A DNA stretch of 64,000 nt from Sphingomonas sp. SORGH_AS_0950 (GTDB lineage: Bacteria > Pseudomonadota > Alphaproteobacteria > Sphingomonadales > Sphingomonadaceae), in the NCBI RefSeq assembly GCF_030818415.1, contig NZ_JAUTAE010000001.1, forward strand, positions 4,090,266-4,154,265, given 5' to 3'. Made by a program: the position numbers and the translations under genes. The stretch's first letter is position 1; every line of letters starts with the position of its first letter. The notes beneath the pieces are model-generated. The model was not told the origin of the DNA, did no database searches, and saw only the letters and a program-made list of their open reading frames with translations. Below are positions 7,562-16,847 of this stretch, in pieces.

Positions 7562-7582
7562 CATCCTTTGTACACAAGGATG
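7562..7582. promoter_or_regulatory. Palindrome upstream of the integrase
   Basis: CATCCTT and AAGGATG form 7-bp arms around the centre TGTACAC. The site lies 18-38 bases upstream of the integrase ATG, between it and the tRNA attachment site. It could be an operator or an arm-type integrase binding site; the sequence alone does not decide. Confidence 0.45.
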
Positions 7583-7639
7583 GGTAAAGCGTCCATGAAG
7601 ACCGCCAAAACCGCGCAAATCCGCCATTCTGGCGGATGC

Positions 7640-7714
7640 TGGTGACCCCTACGGGAATCGAACCCGTGTTTCAGCCGTGAAAGGGCCGCGTCCTAACCGC
7701 TAGACGAAGGGGCC
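7640..7714 (-). tRNA. tRNA-Glu (anticodon TTC), probable attachment site
   Basis: Read on the minus strand the gene starts GGCCCCTTCGTCTAGCGG, has the anticodon loop CCTTTCAC (anticodon TTC), a T-arm GGGTTCGATTCCC and ends with an encoded CCA. Acceptor GGCCCCT pairs with AGGGGTC. The integrase gene faces its 3' end, so the element most likely recombined into the 3' half of this tRNA and restored it. The duplicated 3' fragment expected at the far end of the element is not in the window. Confidence 0.95.
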
Positions 7715-7771
7715 GCCGGGTGGCGTGGAGGGGCCTCTAAGGGAGGTTGTGGAATCGGTCAACAACTTTTT

Positions 7772-9526
7772 TCAGTCGGCCCATGCGGCGTCCTCGATAT
7801 GGAGTTCTGCGACGTCGCGGCCCGACCAGTCGTCGACCTTGGCGCGGCCTGCCAGCCACAGGCGGCGCGTGCTGCCTGCCCCCAGCAAAGCCTGTCCCAG
7901 CGCGGTGTCGGCCTGGCGGAAGGCCATCGCCTTCAGGCTGCGGCCGTCCGCGCCGGCGACGATGGCGCGGACATGGTTGGTGCCGACCAGATCGGCGCGG
8001 ATCACGCGAAAGGGGCCGGCGGCGATGCGCGGGGCAGGCCAGCCCATGCCGTAAGGGCCGCCCGCCTCCATCGCGCCGACCAAAGCGGGATTGACCCCGC
8101 CGGGTGCCAGCACGGCGTCGACCAGCAGCGCGCGCCCCGCGCTGGCGCGGACCACTGCTTCGGCCAGGCGCTCCTCCAGAAACTCGGCGAACTCGGCGAT
8201 CCGATCCGCCTCCACGGTCAGGCCCGCCGCCATGGCATGGCCCCCTCCGGCGATCAGCAGGCCCTGTTCCTTGGCGGACAATATGGCGGCGCCCAGATCG
8301 ACCCCGGCGATCGAGCGGCCCGATCCCTTGCCGATCCCATGCTCGTCGATGGCGATGACGATGGCGGGGCGGTCGAGCTTTTCCTTCAGCCGCCCCGCGA
8401 CGATGCCGATGACGCCGGGATGCCAGCCCGCGCCGGAGACGACCGCGACCTGCCGCGCGCGGTCGACGATGGTCTCGGCGGTGGCCTGGACCCCGGCCTC
8501 GATCGCGCGGCGTTCGTCGTTGAAATGGTTGAGCTCCTCGGCGATGGCGCGCGCCTCGGCGGGGTCTTCGGTGGTGAGCAGCCGCACCCCCAGATCGGCG
8601 CGACCGACCCGTCCGCCCGCATTGATGCGCGGACCCAGCGCAAAGCCGAGGTCGGAACAGGTCGGCGCGCGGGTCAGCCGTGCCGCCTCGGTCAGCGCGG
8701 CCAAGCCGATATTGCGCCGCTGCGCCATCACCTTCAGCCCCTGGGCGACGAAGGCGCGGTTGAGGCCGCGCAAGGGGGCCACATCGGCCACCGTGCCCAG
8801 CGCGACGAGATCGAGCAGATCGAGCAAACGCGGCTCGGCCCGGTCGGCGAAGAAGCCGCGGGTGCGAAGCGTCCGGATCAGCGCCGCGCCCAGCAGGAAG
8901 CAGACGCCGACCGCCGCCAGATGGCCGTGCGCCGCGCCCTCGGTCTCGTCCAGCCGGTTAGGGTTCACCACCGCATGGGCGCGCGGCAGCTCGGTCGCGC
9001 ATTTATGGTGGTCGACCACCAGTATCTCGATCCCGGCGGCCTGGGCGGCGGCGAGCGGCTCGAACGCCTGCGCGCCGCAATCGACAGTGACGATCAGGTT
9101 CGCACCCTCCGCCTGGAGGCGCAGCAGCGCCGCCTCGGTCGGGCCATAGCCTTCGCTGAGACGGTCGGGGATATAGGCGCGGGGCGCCAGGCCGAGGTCG
9201 CGCAGCAGGCGGACCATCACCGCCGCCGAGGTCGCGCCGTCCACGTCATAATCGCCGAAGATGGCGACCGCCTCTCGCGCCATCACCGCATCGGCCAGGC
9301 GCGCGGCGGCGCGGTCCATGTCGCGGAAGATCGAGGGATCGGGCATGAACCCCCGGATCGAAGGCGTGCGATGTTCCTCGACCGCATCGGGCGGGCAGCC
9401 GCGTGCGAGCAACAGCTGCGCGACCAGATCGTCATGGCCCAGCCCGTCGCGCGCATCGGCGGCCAGGGCACGCCAGCGCCAGGGCTGGCCGAGAATCGAT
9501 TGGCCGATGCCGAGGACTTCGGTCAT
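7772..9526 (-). CDS. recJ: Single-stranded-DNA-specific exonuclease RecJ
   Basis: RecJ degrades single-stranded DNA 5' to 3' in recombination and mismatch repair. The 584-aa length is normal. Motif I, FGDYDVDGATSAA, is at residues 90-102 and the DHH motif VVDHHKC at about 170-176. The DHHA1 nucleic-acid binding region follows (GSGRSIAGVDLGAAI, then GGGHAMAAGLTV), and an OB-fold domain ends the protein. The ATG at 9526 gives the start MTEVLGIGQSILGQPWRWR, typical of alphaproteobacterial RecJ. It is the first core gene after the island boundary. Confidence 0.93.
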   Translation of the reverse strand: MTEVLGIGQSILGQPWRWRALAADARDGLGHDDLVAQLLLARGCPPDAVEEHRTPSIRGFMPDPSIFRDMDRAAARLADAVMAREAVAIFGDYDVDGATSAAVMVRLLRDLGLAPRAYIPDRLSEGYGPTEAALLRLQAEGANLIVTVDCGAQAFEPLAAAQAAGIEILVVDHHKCATELPRAHAVVNPNRLDETEGAAHGHLAAVGVCFLLGAALIRTLRTRGFFADRAEPRLLDLLDLVALGTVADVAPLRGLNRAFVAQGLKVMAQRRNIGLAALTEAARLTRAPTCSDLGFALGPRINAGGRVGRADLGVRLLTTEDPAEARAIAEELNHFNDERRAIEAGVQATAETIVDRARQVAVVSGAGWHPGVIGIVAGRLKEKLDRPAIVIAIDEHGIGKGSGRSIAGVDLGAAILSAKEQGLLIAGGGHAMAAGLTVEADRIAEFAEFLEERLAEAVVRASAGRALLVDAVLAPGGVNPALVGAMEAGGPYGMGWPAPRIAAGPFRVIRADLVGTNHVRAIVAGADGRSLKAMAFRQADTALGQALLGAGSTRRLWLAGRAKVDDWSGRDVAELHIEDAAWAD

Positions 9527-9610
9527 GGGCGAGCGGCGAAAGCGGAGAACGTCACGCGAACGCCATGCCATGCCGCGCGGAGTCGCGACAAGGGGGGATG
9601 GGGCGCCGGG

Positions 9611-10297
9611 TCAGCTGACCCAGTTGCCCTCGCGAAACCATTTGGTGATGACGTATTTGACGCCCTCGACCACCGGCATCCCTTCATGCAGGGTCATCTC
9701 GTTGGGGCTGCCGTCCAGCTTCATGTTGTTCCAGGCGAGAAGCAGGCCCCGGCGCGGCGCGACGCGGATGCCCGCCTGCGGAAACCAGGTCGCGCCGCCC
9801 TCCGGCACGTCGTTGAGATAGATCATCGCGGTCCAGGTACGCTGGCCGCCATGGACCCGGACCTTTTCCCAATAGCTTTCGCTTTCGTGGAAATAATCGT
9901 GATGCGCGCGGAATTGCTGGCCGGGGGCATAACGCTGGCCCTGCATCGTCTCGCCCTGTTCGGGGGCGATGCCGAGCAGATCGGCGATCGACTCATCGAT
10001 CGGCTGCACATCGGGGGACCAGCGATTCATGTCGCAGCTTTCCGAGGTGCGGAATCCGTAATCGGGCCGGTCGGACAACAGGGTCGAGGGCCGCCGATTG
10101 GAATCGATCATCGCGATCAGCGCGTCGCACTGGGCGGGCGTGAGGAAGTCATGCTGATAATAGATTTGCGCGGTGTCGGTCACCACGCGCTGGACCGCGG
10201 GGTTGGCGTCCAGCCGTTCGGGCACGCTGACCCCGAAGCGGGCGCGGACGGGGGAGGCGGCGGGATTGCCCTTCGGCTTCCTCGAAAACAACGACAT
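9611..10297 (-). CDS. 2OG-Fe(II) oxygenase, prolyl 4-hydroxylase type
   Basis: A 228-aa protein with the P4Hc double-stranded beta-helix core. The iron ligands are visible as His132-x-Asp134 in FRAHHDYF and His204 in MTLHEGMPV; Lys214 in EGVKYVITKWF is the 2-oxoglutarate carboxylate ligand. The segment TWTAMIYLNDVPEGGATWFP is diagnostic for the family. No signal peptide, so it is cytoplasmic; the substrate is not evident. The start at 10297 (MSLFSRKPKG) was chosen because the upstream extension is compositionally odd. It lies downstream of the RcnB-like gene on the same strand. Confidence 0.85.
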   Translation of the reverse strand: MSLFSRKPKGNPAASPVRARFGVSVPERLDANPAVQRVVTDTAQIYYQHDFLTPAQCDALIAMIDSNRRPSTLLSDRPDYGFRTSESCDMNRWSPDVQPIDESIADLLGIAPEQGETMQGQRYAPGQQFRAHHDYFHESESYWEKVRVHGGQRTWTAMIYLNDVPEGGATWFPQAGIRVAPRRGLLLAWNNMKLDGSPNEMTLHEGMPVVEGVKYVITKWFREGNWVS

Positions 10298-10377
10298 GCC
10301 CCGGATGTGCGACGATGGGCGGCCAAAGACAAGAGGCTGGAGAGGGAGGGGGCGCGTCCACCCCCTCCGTCCCGCCA

Positions 10378-11319
10378 TTACCAGAAGATGTCGTACACGA
10401 TGTCGACCACCAGCCCGCTGCGCAGGTCGACCAGCACCGCATCGTTATAATAGCGGACCCAGCGATACGAGCCGTAAGCGGGCGGCAGGCGATAGGCATA
10501 GGGATCGTCCAGCCAATAGCTCTGGCCGAAATACATCGGCTCCAGGATCACGCCGCTGGAGAAACGCTGATAGCCATAGCCGCCATAGGGCGAATAATAG
10601 CGGGGCAGGTGATAGGCGCCGCGATTGAGCGAGCGCCAGCCCAGCCAGTCATAGCGGCGGTCGCGACGCCAGCTGCGGTTCCACTGATCGGCCCAGGCGC
10701 GCCGTTCGGCAAAGCCGTAATTCTGGTCGTTCTGGTCCCGCCAGTCGCCGAAGCTGCGGCCCCAGCGGTCGCGATCCTCGCGCCGACGCCGTTCCTCGTC
10801 GCGCCAGCGCTGGTTCTGCGCCTGGTCCCGCCATTCCCTTTGACGCCATTCCTGCTGGCGGCGGTCATCGTCCGGCGTCCGCCAGCCCGCCGGGTCGCGC
10901 GGGCGGTCACCGCGCCAGTCGCCGCGATCGGGACGCGGCCGGTCCGGGCCGGGTCCGTCCGGGCCGGGGCGGTCATAATCGCGTGGTCCGCCATCGGGAC
11001 CGCCGGGGCGGCCGGGTGCGGGGCCGGGTTCGGGACGCTGCGGGCGCGGCGCCTCGGCATGGTCCGGGCGGAAGGCCGGGCGGTTCTCGGGAAAGGATTC
11101 GCGGTCGTGGAAGATCGGCCGCCCCTCGCTGCGCTCCAGCCGACCGGCCGGGCCGCCCGGATTGCCCGGACCGGGGGCAGGGCCGCCGGGGCGCGGTCCG
11201 CCCTCGGGACGGCCGCGCGGGCCATCCATGATCATCGCCTGCGCGCCGACCATCGCGGGGGCCATGCCCGCCGCCATCGCCGCCGTCGCCAGCAAGCCCG
11301 CCATCCAGTTCCTGCTCAT
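10378..11319 (-). CDS. RcnB family periplasmic protein with a long Pro/Gly/Arg-rich linker
   Basis: A 313-aa exported protein. A signal peptide (MSRNWMAGLLATAAMAAGMA) is followed by about 170 residues rich in Gly, Pro, Arg and Asp, then an Arg/Trp/Gln-rich stretch. The C-terminal RcnB-like domain reads AYRLPPAYGSYRWVRYYNDA and LVDLRSGLVVDIVYDIFW. The E. coli relative RcnB acts with the nickel/cobalt exporter RcnA; no RcnA is nearby, and in sphingomonads the domain occurs in many envelope proteins without a proven metal role. The low-complexity middle produces long shadow frames on the other strand. Confidence 0.75.
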   Translation of the reverse strand: MSRNWMAGLLATAAMAAGMAPAMVGAQAMIMDGPRGRPEGGPRPGGPAPGPGNPGGPAGRLERSEGRPIFHDRESFPENRPAFRPDHAEAPRPQRPEPGPAPGRPGGPDGGPRDYDRPGPDGPGPDRPRPDRGDWRGDRPRDPAGWRTPDDDRRQQEWRQREWRDQAQNQRWRDEERRRREDRDRWGRSFGDWRDQNDQNYGFAERRAWADQWNRSWRRDRRYDWLGWRSLNRGAYHLPRYYSPYGGYGYQRFSSGVILEPMYFGQSYWLDDPYAYRLPPAYGSYRWVRYYNDAVLVDLRSGLVVDIVYDIFW

Positions 11320-11433
11320 CGCTCGTATCCCCATCCGTCGGCGCACGAGCCGACCCCGATCATGCGATGCACCTTGCCCCATGGCCGTTGAGCGGATGCT
11401 GAACCCGTCCGTCAGCATTGTGAAAGAATCGGG

Positions 11434-11991
11434 TCATGGCGTGTCATGAACGCCCGCAGGCGCAAGGAGCGCAGGAACGGCACGCGCGGCGTCGGCGGGA
11501 TCGGTGCCGGGCAGGGGGGCGGCGTGGATCGTCTCCTCGCCACGCGCGGCACGGGCGGCGCGCTGGATCGCCTCGACCAGCCGGGGATAGACGCCGCAGC
11601 GGCACAAATTGGTGATCTGCGCGCGGATCGTCGCTTCGGAGGGGGCGGGATCGCGGCGGAGCAGCGCGGCGGCGGCCATCACCAGGCCGGGGATGCAAAA
11701 GCCGCACTGGCTGACATTGGCGGCCAGGAACGCCTGCTGCACGGGGTGCGAGCGGTCGCGCGACAGTCCCTCGATCGTGGTGACGACGCTGCCCTCGATC
11801 CGGCCGATGGGGATCTGGCAACTGCGCACCGCCCGCCCGTCCAGATCGACCGTGCACGCGCCGCAATCGCCCGTGCCGCAGCCATATTTGGTGCCGGTCA
11901 GGTTGGACGCGTCGCGCAGCGCCCAGAGCAGCGGCGTGTCCGGGGGCAGGCGATAGCGGACGGGCTGGTTGTTGACGGTCAGGCTGGTCAT
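11434..11991 (-). CDS. Orphan [2Fe-2S] subunit of a molybdenum hydroxylase (IorA/XdhA-like)
   Basis: A 185-aa protein with the two-cluster architecture of the small subunit of xanthine-dehydrogenase-type enzymes. The plant-type ferredoxin cluster uses Cys38, 43, 46 and 58 (YGCGTGDCGACT). The all-helical second cluster uses Cys96, 99, 130 and 132 (QCGFCIPG, LCRCG). Such proteins pass electrons from a molybdopterin subunit, but no molybdopterin or FAD subunit lies beside it: upstream is a CoA-transferase and downstream an RcnB-like gene. The last 30 residues are a Pro/Ala-rich tail. Function without the large subunit is unclear. Confidence 0.85.
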   Translation of the reverse strand: MTSLTVNNQPVRYRLPPDTPLLWALRDASNLTGTKYGCGTGDCGACTVDLDGRAVRSCQIPIGRIEGSVVTTIEGLSRDRSHPVQQAFLAANVSQCGFCIPGLVMAAAALLRRDPAPSEATIRAQITNLCRCGVYPRLVEAIQRAARAARGEETIHAAPLPGTDPADAARAVPALLAPAGVHDTP

Positions 11992-12039
11992 CGGGGGCCA
12001 GGCATAGGCGATCGACCAGCCCCGCTCAATCGAGGCGGG

Positions 12040-13179
12040 TCACGTCGTCGGCCGGTCGCATCCCAGCAGCGGCGCGGCGCGGTCGAGCATCAGGTCGGCG
12101 TCGGAAAAGCGGATCGGGGTGCGGACGCCGGGGACGGTGGAGCCGTCGGGCCGCTGCGGATGGATGGCCAGTCCGCGCGCGACGACCTGCGGATCGGCAA
12201 AGGCCTGTTCCACCGTATTGATCGGCCCGGCGGGGACGCCCTCCGCCGCCAGCCGGGCGAGCAGCGTGTCGCGCGGCCAGACCCGCGTCGCCGCTTCGAT
12301 CATCGGGGTCAGCGTGTCGCGATGCTCGCAGCGCAAGGCGTTGGTCGCGAAGCGGGGATCGTCGCCATCGATCCCGACCAGCGCGGCGAAGCGCCGGAAC
12401 TGCGTGTCGTTGCCGACCGCCAGGATGAACCAGCCGTCGCTGGCGGGAAAGGCGGCATAGGGCACGATATTGGGATGCGCATTGCCCAGCCGGGTCGGCG
12501 TCGTGCCCGAGGCGAGATAGTTCATCGCCTGGTTGGCGAGCACCCCGGTCATCGTGTCGAGCAGCGCCATGTCGATCCGCTGCCCACGGCCCGTGCGCTC
12601 CCGCATGTGCAGCGCCGCCTGGATCGCGATCACGGCATAGAGCCCGGTCATGATGTCGGCCAGCGCCACGCCGATCTTCTGTGGCGGACCGTCGGGCTCG
12701 CCGGTCAGGTCCATGATCCCGCTCATGCCCTGGACGATGAAGTCATAGCCCGCGCGCGGGGCATAGGGGCCGTCCTGCCCGAAGCCGGTGATCGAGCAAT
12801 AGATCAGGCGCGGGTTGATCGCCGACAGGCTGTCATGGTCGAGGCCGTAGCGGGCAAGGCCGCCCAGCTTGAAATTCTCGATTACCACATCGGCATCGGC
12901 GACCAGGTCGCGGACGATCCGCTGCCCCTCCGGCGTCGCGAAGTCGGCGACGACCGAGGATTTGCCGCGATTGGCGGCGTGGAAATAGGCCGCGTCGCGG
13001 CTGCCGTCCGGGTTGGCGATGAAGGGCGGGCCCCAGCGGCGGGTGTCGTCGCCCTCGGGGCTCTCGACCTTGACGACCTGCGCGCCGAGATCGGCCAGCA
13101 CCTGCCCCGCCCAGGGACCGGCGAGGATGCGGGCCAACTCGACGACCTTCAGTCCGGTCAGGGGTGGGGGATTTGCCAT
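12040..13179 (-). CDS. CaiB/BaiF family (class III) CoA-transferase
   Basis: A 379-aa class III CoA-transferase. The N-terminus LKVVELARILAGPWAGQVLA is the family hallmark, and the segment GMSGIMDLTGEPDGPPQ holds the catalytic aspartate. These enzymes move CoA between acids through an aspartyl thioester. The next gene upstream on the same strand is glutaryl-CoA dehydrogenase, so glutarate activation (as in succinate:glutarate CoA-transferase) for lysine or glutarate breakdown is a reasonable guess. The start at 13179 (MANPPPLTG) excludes an upstream extension that is encoded by a dispersed repeat. Confidence 0.85.
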   Translation of the reverse strand: MANPPPLTGLKVVELARILAGPWAGQVLADLGAQVVKVESPEGDDTRRWGPPFIANPDGSRDAAYFHAANRGKSSVVADFATPEGQRIVRDLVADADVVIENFKLGGLARYGLDHDSLSAINPRLIYCSITGFGQDGPYAPRAGYDFIVQGMSGIMDLTGEPDGPPQKIGVALADIMTGLYAVIAIQAALHMRERTGRGQRIDMALLDTMTGVLANQAMNYLASGTTPTRLGNAHPNIVPYAAFPASDGWFILAVGNDTQFRRFAALVGIDGDDPRFATNALRCEHRDTLTPMIEAATRVWPRDTLLARLAAEGVPAGPINTVEQAFADPQVVARGLAIHPQRPDGSTVPGVRTPIRFSDADLMLDRAAPLLGCDRPTT

Positions 13180-13185
13180 CCTCAA

Positions 13186-13306
13186 TCCTCCCCATCGCAA
13201 GATGGAGAGGGGGACCGCGCCCGCAGGGCGTGGTGGAGGGGCAGGGGCATAAGCCCCTCCACCATCCTTCGGATGGTTCCCCTCCCCAAGCCGAGCTTGG
13301 GGAGGA
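13186..13306. repeat. Dispersed palindromic (REP-like) element
   Basis: A GC-rich block made of short hairpins: TCCTCCCC with a loop and GGAGAGGGGGACC, then GTGGAGGGG paired with CCCCTCCAC, and CTCCCCAAGC paired with GCTTGGGGAGG. A block with the same plan occurs at 54004-54134 and a related one sits in the gene at 36667. It separates the CoA-transferase from the glutaryl-CoA dehydrogenase. Confidence 0.7.
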
Positions 13307-13318
13307 ATGGGGACGGGA

Positions 13319-14503
13319 TCAAAATGCCGCGATCCCGGTGATGGCACGGCCCAAGATCAGCGCGTGGACGTCATGCGCGCCTTCATAGGTGTTGACCGTC
13401 TCCAGGTTCAGCATGTGGCGCATCACCTGATACTCGCCCGAAATGCCGTTGCCGCCATGCATGTCGCGCGACGCCCGCGCGATGTCGAGCGCCTTGCCGA
13501 CATTGTTGCGCTTGACGATCGAGATCATCTCGGGCGCGAACCGGCCCTCGTCCATCAGCCGTCCGACGCGCAGCGAGGCTTGCAGGCCCAGCGCGATCTC
13601 GGTCTCCATATCGGCCAGCTTCTTCTGATAGAGCTGTGTCGCCGCCAGCGGCCGCCCGAACTGCTTGCGGTCCAGGCCATATTGGCGCGCGGCGTGGAAA
13701 CAGAATTCCGCCGCCCCCATCGCGCCCCAGCTGATCCCGTAGCGCGCGCGGTTGAGGCAGCCGAACGGGCCCTTCAGCCCCTCGACATGCGGCAGCAGCG
13801 CGTCCTCGCCCACCGCCACCTCGTCCATCATCACCATGCCGGTGATCGAGGCGCGCAGGGACAGCTTGTTGTCGATCTTGGGCGCGGACAGCCCCTTCAT
13901 GCCCTTTTCCAGCACGAAGCCCCGGATCGCGCCGCCATGCGCATCCGACTTGGCCCAGATCACGAAGACATCGGCGATCGGCGAATTGGAGATCCAGGTC
14001 TTGGCGCCCGACAGGACATAGCCGGCATCGACCTTCTTGGCGGTGGTGCGCATGCCGCCGGGATCGGAGCCCGCATCGGGTTCGGTCAGCCCGAAACAGC
14101 CGATCCATTCGCCGCTCGCCAGCCTGGGCAGATAGCGGCTTTTCTGTTCGTCCGAGCCATAGGCATGGATCGGATACATGACGAGGCTCGACTGCACGCT
14201 CATCATCGAGCGATAGCCGCTGTCGATCCGCTCCACCTCGCGCGCGATCAGGCCATAGGCGACATAGGATGCGCCGACGCCGCCGAATTCCTCCGGGATG
14301 GTGGGGCCAAGCAGCCCGAGTTCGCCCATCTCGCGGAAGATCGCGGGATCGGTATGCTCGTTGGCGAAGGCGTCGATGATGCGCGGCGCCAGCCGGTCGT
14401 CGGCATAGGCGCGCGCGGTGTCGCGGATCATCCGCTCGTCATCGGTCAGCTGGTCGTCGAGCAGCAACGGATCCGCCCAGTCGAACTTGCCCATTCGGGA
14501 CAT
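13319..14503 (-). CDS. gcdH: Glutaryl-CoA dehydrogenase
   Basis: A 394-aa FAD-dependent acyl-CoA dehydrogenase that oxidises and decarboxylates glutaryl-CoA to crotonyl-CoA. N-terminal, middle ([18 protein letters not shown]) and C-terminal domains are all present. [18 protein letters not shown] matches the substrate arginine region specific to this subfamily, and the catalytic base is the Glu in [13 protein letters not shown]. Length is normal. It is followed on the same strand by the class III CoA-transferase, with a repeat element between them, which supports a role in lysine, tryptophan or glutarate catabolism. Confidence 0.88.
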   Translation of the reverse strand: MSRMGKFDWADPLLLDDQLTDDERMIRDTARAYADDRLAPRIIDAFANEHTDPAIFREMGELGLLGPTIPEEFGGVGASYVAYGLIAREVERIDSGYRSMMSVQSSLVMYPIHAYGSDEQKSRYLPRLASGEWIGCFGLTEPDAGSDPGGMRTTAKKVDAGYVLSGAKTWISNSPIADVFVIWAKSDAHGGAIRGFVLEKGMKGLSAPKIDNKLSLRASITGMVMMDEVAVGEDALLPHVEGLKGPFGCLNRARYGISWGAMGAAEFCFHAARQYGLDRKQFGRPLAATQLYQKKLADMETEIALGLQASLRVGRLMDEGRFAPEMISIVKRNNVGKALDIARASRDMHGGNGISGEYQVMRHMLNLETVNTYEGAHDVHALILGRAITGIAAF

Positions 14504-14581
14504 GTCTTCTCTCCTTATCCTCCCGCTTCTCCCGAAGGCGGCCTGGTTTGTCCACCCCCGGCGGGGGCGGGCGGGGATATG

Positions 14582-14617
14582 AAAAAGGGCCCCTCCCGCC
14601 GGAACGGGAAGGGCCCA
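14582..14617 (-). terminator. Intrinsic terminator of the TonB-dependent receptor gene
   Basis: On the minus strand GGGCCCTTCCCG and CGGGAGGGGCCC form a stem around a short loop, followed by TTTTT. It begins about 23 bases past the receptor stop codon at 14640. Confidence 0.8.
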
Positions 14618-14639
14618 GGTCTGAACGCTCGAGGGGGCG

Positions 14640-16769
14640 TCAGAGCTTGAAGCTGAGCGTCGCGCGCAGATCGCGACCGGCCAGCGGCGCGAAGTCCTTC
14701 AGCACGCTGGCATGGCGGCGCGCGTCGACGTCGAAGATGTTGTTGGCCGATAGGGTCAGCGTCGTCGGGTTCACCGCGCCCCAGGGCTTGAGCTGGACCG
14801 AGGCGTTGACCAGCGTGAAGCCGTTGGTCGGCGTCTCCAGCCCCAGCACGCGGCTCTGGCGGAAGCTGCGCTCCACCTCGACGCGGGCGTTCACCCGGTC
14901 CGACTGCGCTTCCAGCCCGCCGAGCAGCCGCAGCGGCGGGATGCGCGGGGCGGGGCCGGTGTTCAGGATCTGGGCATGGACATAGTCGCCCAGCAGGTCG
15001 GCGTTGATCGCATAGGTGCCGATCGTCGCGAGGCGCACCGAACCCTCCGCCTCGATCCCGTAATAGCGGGCATCGGCCTGCGCATATTGGAAGCAGGGCA
15101 GGTCGACGGTGCGGCCCGAAGGCGCCGCCGCCGCCACGCAGGGGCTCTGGGTGACCAGCGCGTCATAGATATAGTTGGAGAAGCGGTTGTAATAGGCCGA
15201 GGCGTCGAAGCTATAGCCCTCGCCATGGCCGTGGACGGTCGCCTCGATGCCCCAGCTCGCTTCCTTCTTGAAATTGGGGTTGCCCAGTTCATAGGCCTCG
15301 GTCCCGGCGTGCGGGCCGTTGGCGAACAGTTCCTCGGCCGACGGCGCGCGTTCGGTGCGCGACAGGTTCAGGCCCGCACGCCAGTCGGGCGCGAAGCCGT
15401 AGCTGGCGCCAACCGAGCCCGAAAAGGCGTCGAAGCTGCGCTGGCCCCGGAAGAAGCGGTTGTCGGCGACGGCGGTGCGCGCGGTCAGCGAGGTATGCTC
15501 GTAACGGGCACCCGCCTCCATCTTGAAGGCGCCGCGATCCAGCTGTTGCAGGGTGAACAGGCCGACCTGCGCGGTGTTGTTGCGCGGCAGGAACGCCTCG
15601 TCGCCGCGCACGTCGAAGTCGCGGTTGAAGAACTGGACGCCCGACGCGCCCTGCCAGCCGTCGCGCTTCGACTGGACCAGCTCCAGGCGGCTCTCGATGC
15701 CCTTGTTGTAGAAGGCGGTGCCGATGCCGCCATCTTCCTCCAGCTCGTAATGGCGATATTGCGCCGCGCCCGCGCGCAGGCGGATGCGGTCGAGGAAGCC
15801 GCCGCCCGTCTCGATCTCGCCGCGCAGGTCGAGGCGGTTCTGGACGAGGCTGAGACGCGGCGCCTCGGGCTTTTCGCCGCCGGGGGTGAGGGTATAGCGG
15901 ATCGGCACGCCGTACAGGCTGTCATAATGGCTATAGGCGATGCCCAGCGAGCCCGTATCGGTGATCAGCGCACCGCCGACCCCCGCCGTCCAGGTCTCGC
16001 TGGCGGTGTTGGGCAGGCGACCGCTAAGATTGGCGAGCCGGCCGAAGTTGAGCGGGTCGCGGGGCGCCTGCGCCGCCGCCGCCTGCGCCTCGGCGCGGGC
16101 GCGCGGAGACAGGACATAGCCGCCGATCTTCAGATTGTCGGTCTTCAGATACGAACCGTCCGCGTGCACCACGAACTGCTTGCCGACCGCGACATCGGTC
16201 GCGCCCGCCACCGACCGTTCGGTCGCGGCCGAGCCATAGGTCGCCATGCCCGACAGGCGATAGCCATTTTCGGGCACGGTGCGCGGGATGCGGGTGTCGA
16301 TGACGTTGACCACGCCGCCCACCGCCGACGATCCGAACAGCAGCGCGGAGGGGCCGCGCAGCACCTCGATCCGCTCGGCGAGCAGCGGGTTGATGACGAC
16401 GGCATGGTCGACGCTGGTGTTCGACACGTCGATCGATCCGATGCCGTCGGTCAGCACGCGGATACGCTCGCCCTGGAAGCCGCGCAGCACCGGGCGCGAG
16501 GCGTTGGGGCCGAACGAGGTGGCCGACACGCCTGGCTGACGGGCCAGCGTCTCGCCGATGGTCGGCCGGATCGAGCGTTGCAGTTCCTCGCCCGTCACGA
16601 TCGAGGTGCCCGACAGCACGTCCGCTTCCGACTGCTGGACCGGCGCGGTCACCACGATCTCGCGGCCGCGATTGGTCGGCTGGCCTGCGGTCTGCGCGGC
16701 GGCGGGAAGGGCGAACAGGGCGGCGACGGCGGTGGCCGACAGGCCGGACAGCAGGACGGACTTGGGCAA
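14640..16769 (-). CDS. TonB-dependent outer membrane receptor, ZnuD-like
   Basis: A 709-aa receptor. A signal peptide is followed by a plug domain ([20 protein letters not shown], then [20 protein letters not shown]) and a 22-strand barrel ending in ATLSFKL, with the usual terminal aromatic-x-hydrophobic pattern. The plug segment [17 protein letters not shown] and the following [14 protein letters not shown] resemble zinc receptors of the ZnuD group, so zinc is the likely ligand, though heme or other chelates are possible. A candidate Zur site lies 40-57 bases upstream. Two small genes precede it on the same strand. TonB itself is not in the window. Confidence 0.85.
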   Translation of the reverse strand: MPKSVLLSGLSATAVAALFALPAAAQTAGQPTNRGREIVVTAPVQQSEADVLSGTSIVTGEELQRSIRPTIGETLARQPGVSATSFGPNASRPVLRGFQGERIRVLTDGIGSIDVSNTSVDHAVVINPLLAERIEVLRGPSALLFGSSAVGGVVNVIDTRIPRTVPENGYRLSGMATYGSAATERSVAGATDVAVGKQFVVHADGSYLKTDNLKIGGYVLSPRARAEAQAAAAQAPRDPLNFGRLANLSGRLPNTASETWTAGVGGALITDTGSLGIAYSHYDSLYGVPIRYTLTPGGEKPEAPRLSLVQNRLDLRGEIETGGGFLDRIRLRAGAAQYRHYELEEDGGIGTAFYNKGIESRLELVQSKRDGWQGASGVQFFNRDFDVRGDEAFLPRNNTAQVGLFTLQQLDRGAFKMEAGARYEHTSLTARTAVADNRFFRGQRSFDAFSGSVGASYGFAPDWRAGLNLSRTERAPSAEELFANGPHAGTEAYELGNPNFKKEASWGIEATVHGHGEGYSFDASAYYNRFSNYIYDALVTQSPCVAAAAPSGRTVDLPCFQYAQADARYYGIEAEGSVRLATIGTYAINADLLGDYVHAQILNTGPAPRIPPLRLLGGLEAQSDRVNARVEVERSFRQSRVLGLETPTNGFTLVNASVQLKPWGAVNPTTLTLSANNIFDVDARRHASVLKDFAPLAGRDLRATLSFKL

Positions 16770-16808
16770 GGACAGGGCTCCGATGATTGGCGAAGCCCCG
16801 TCGGTAGC

Positions 16809-16826
16809 GTAGTGTTACAACATATC
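16809..16826 (-). promoter_or_regulatory. Candidate Zur operator upstream of the ZnuD-like receptor
   Basis: Read on the minus strand the site is GATATGTTGTAACACTAC, an imperfect dyad around TGTTGTAACA. It resembles the GATATGTTATAACATATC-type sites of Zur in Gram-negative bacteria. The left half matches well and the right half poorly. Position and the type of gene downstream support zinc repression; not proven. Confidence 0.45.
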
Positions 16827-16847
16827 AACAGAAAAATGACCGACCGT

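Noticed and set aside
7799..10450. Very long plus-strand open frame (883 codons) opposite recJ and the hydroxylase
   Set aside because: It is antisense to recJ and the 2OG oxygenase, which have clear catalytic motifs. The product is low-complexity and rich in Arg, Gly and Ala, as expected from a GC-rich shadow frame.
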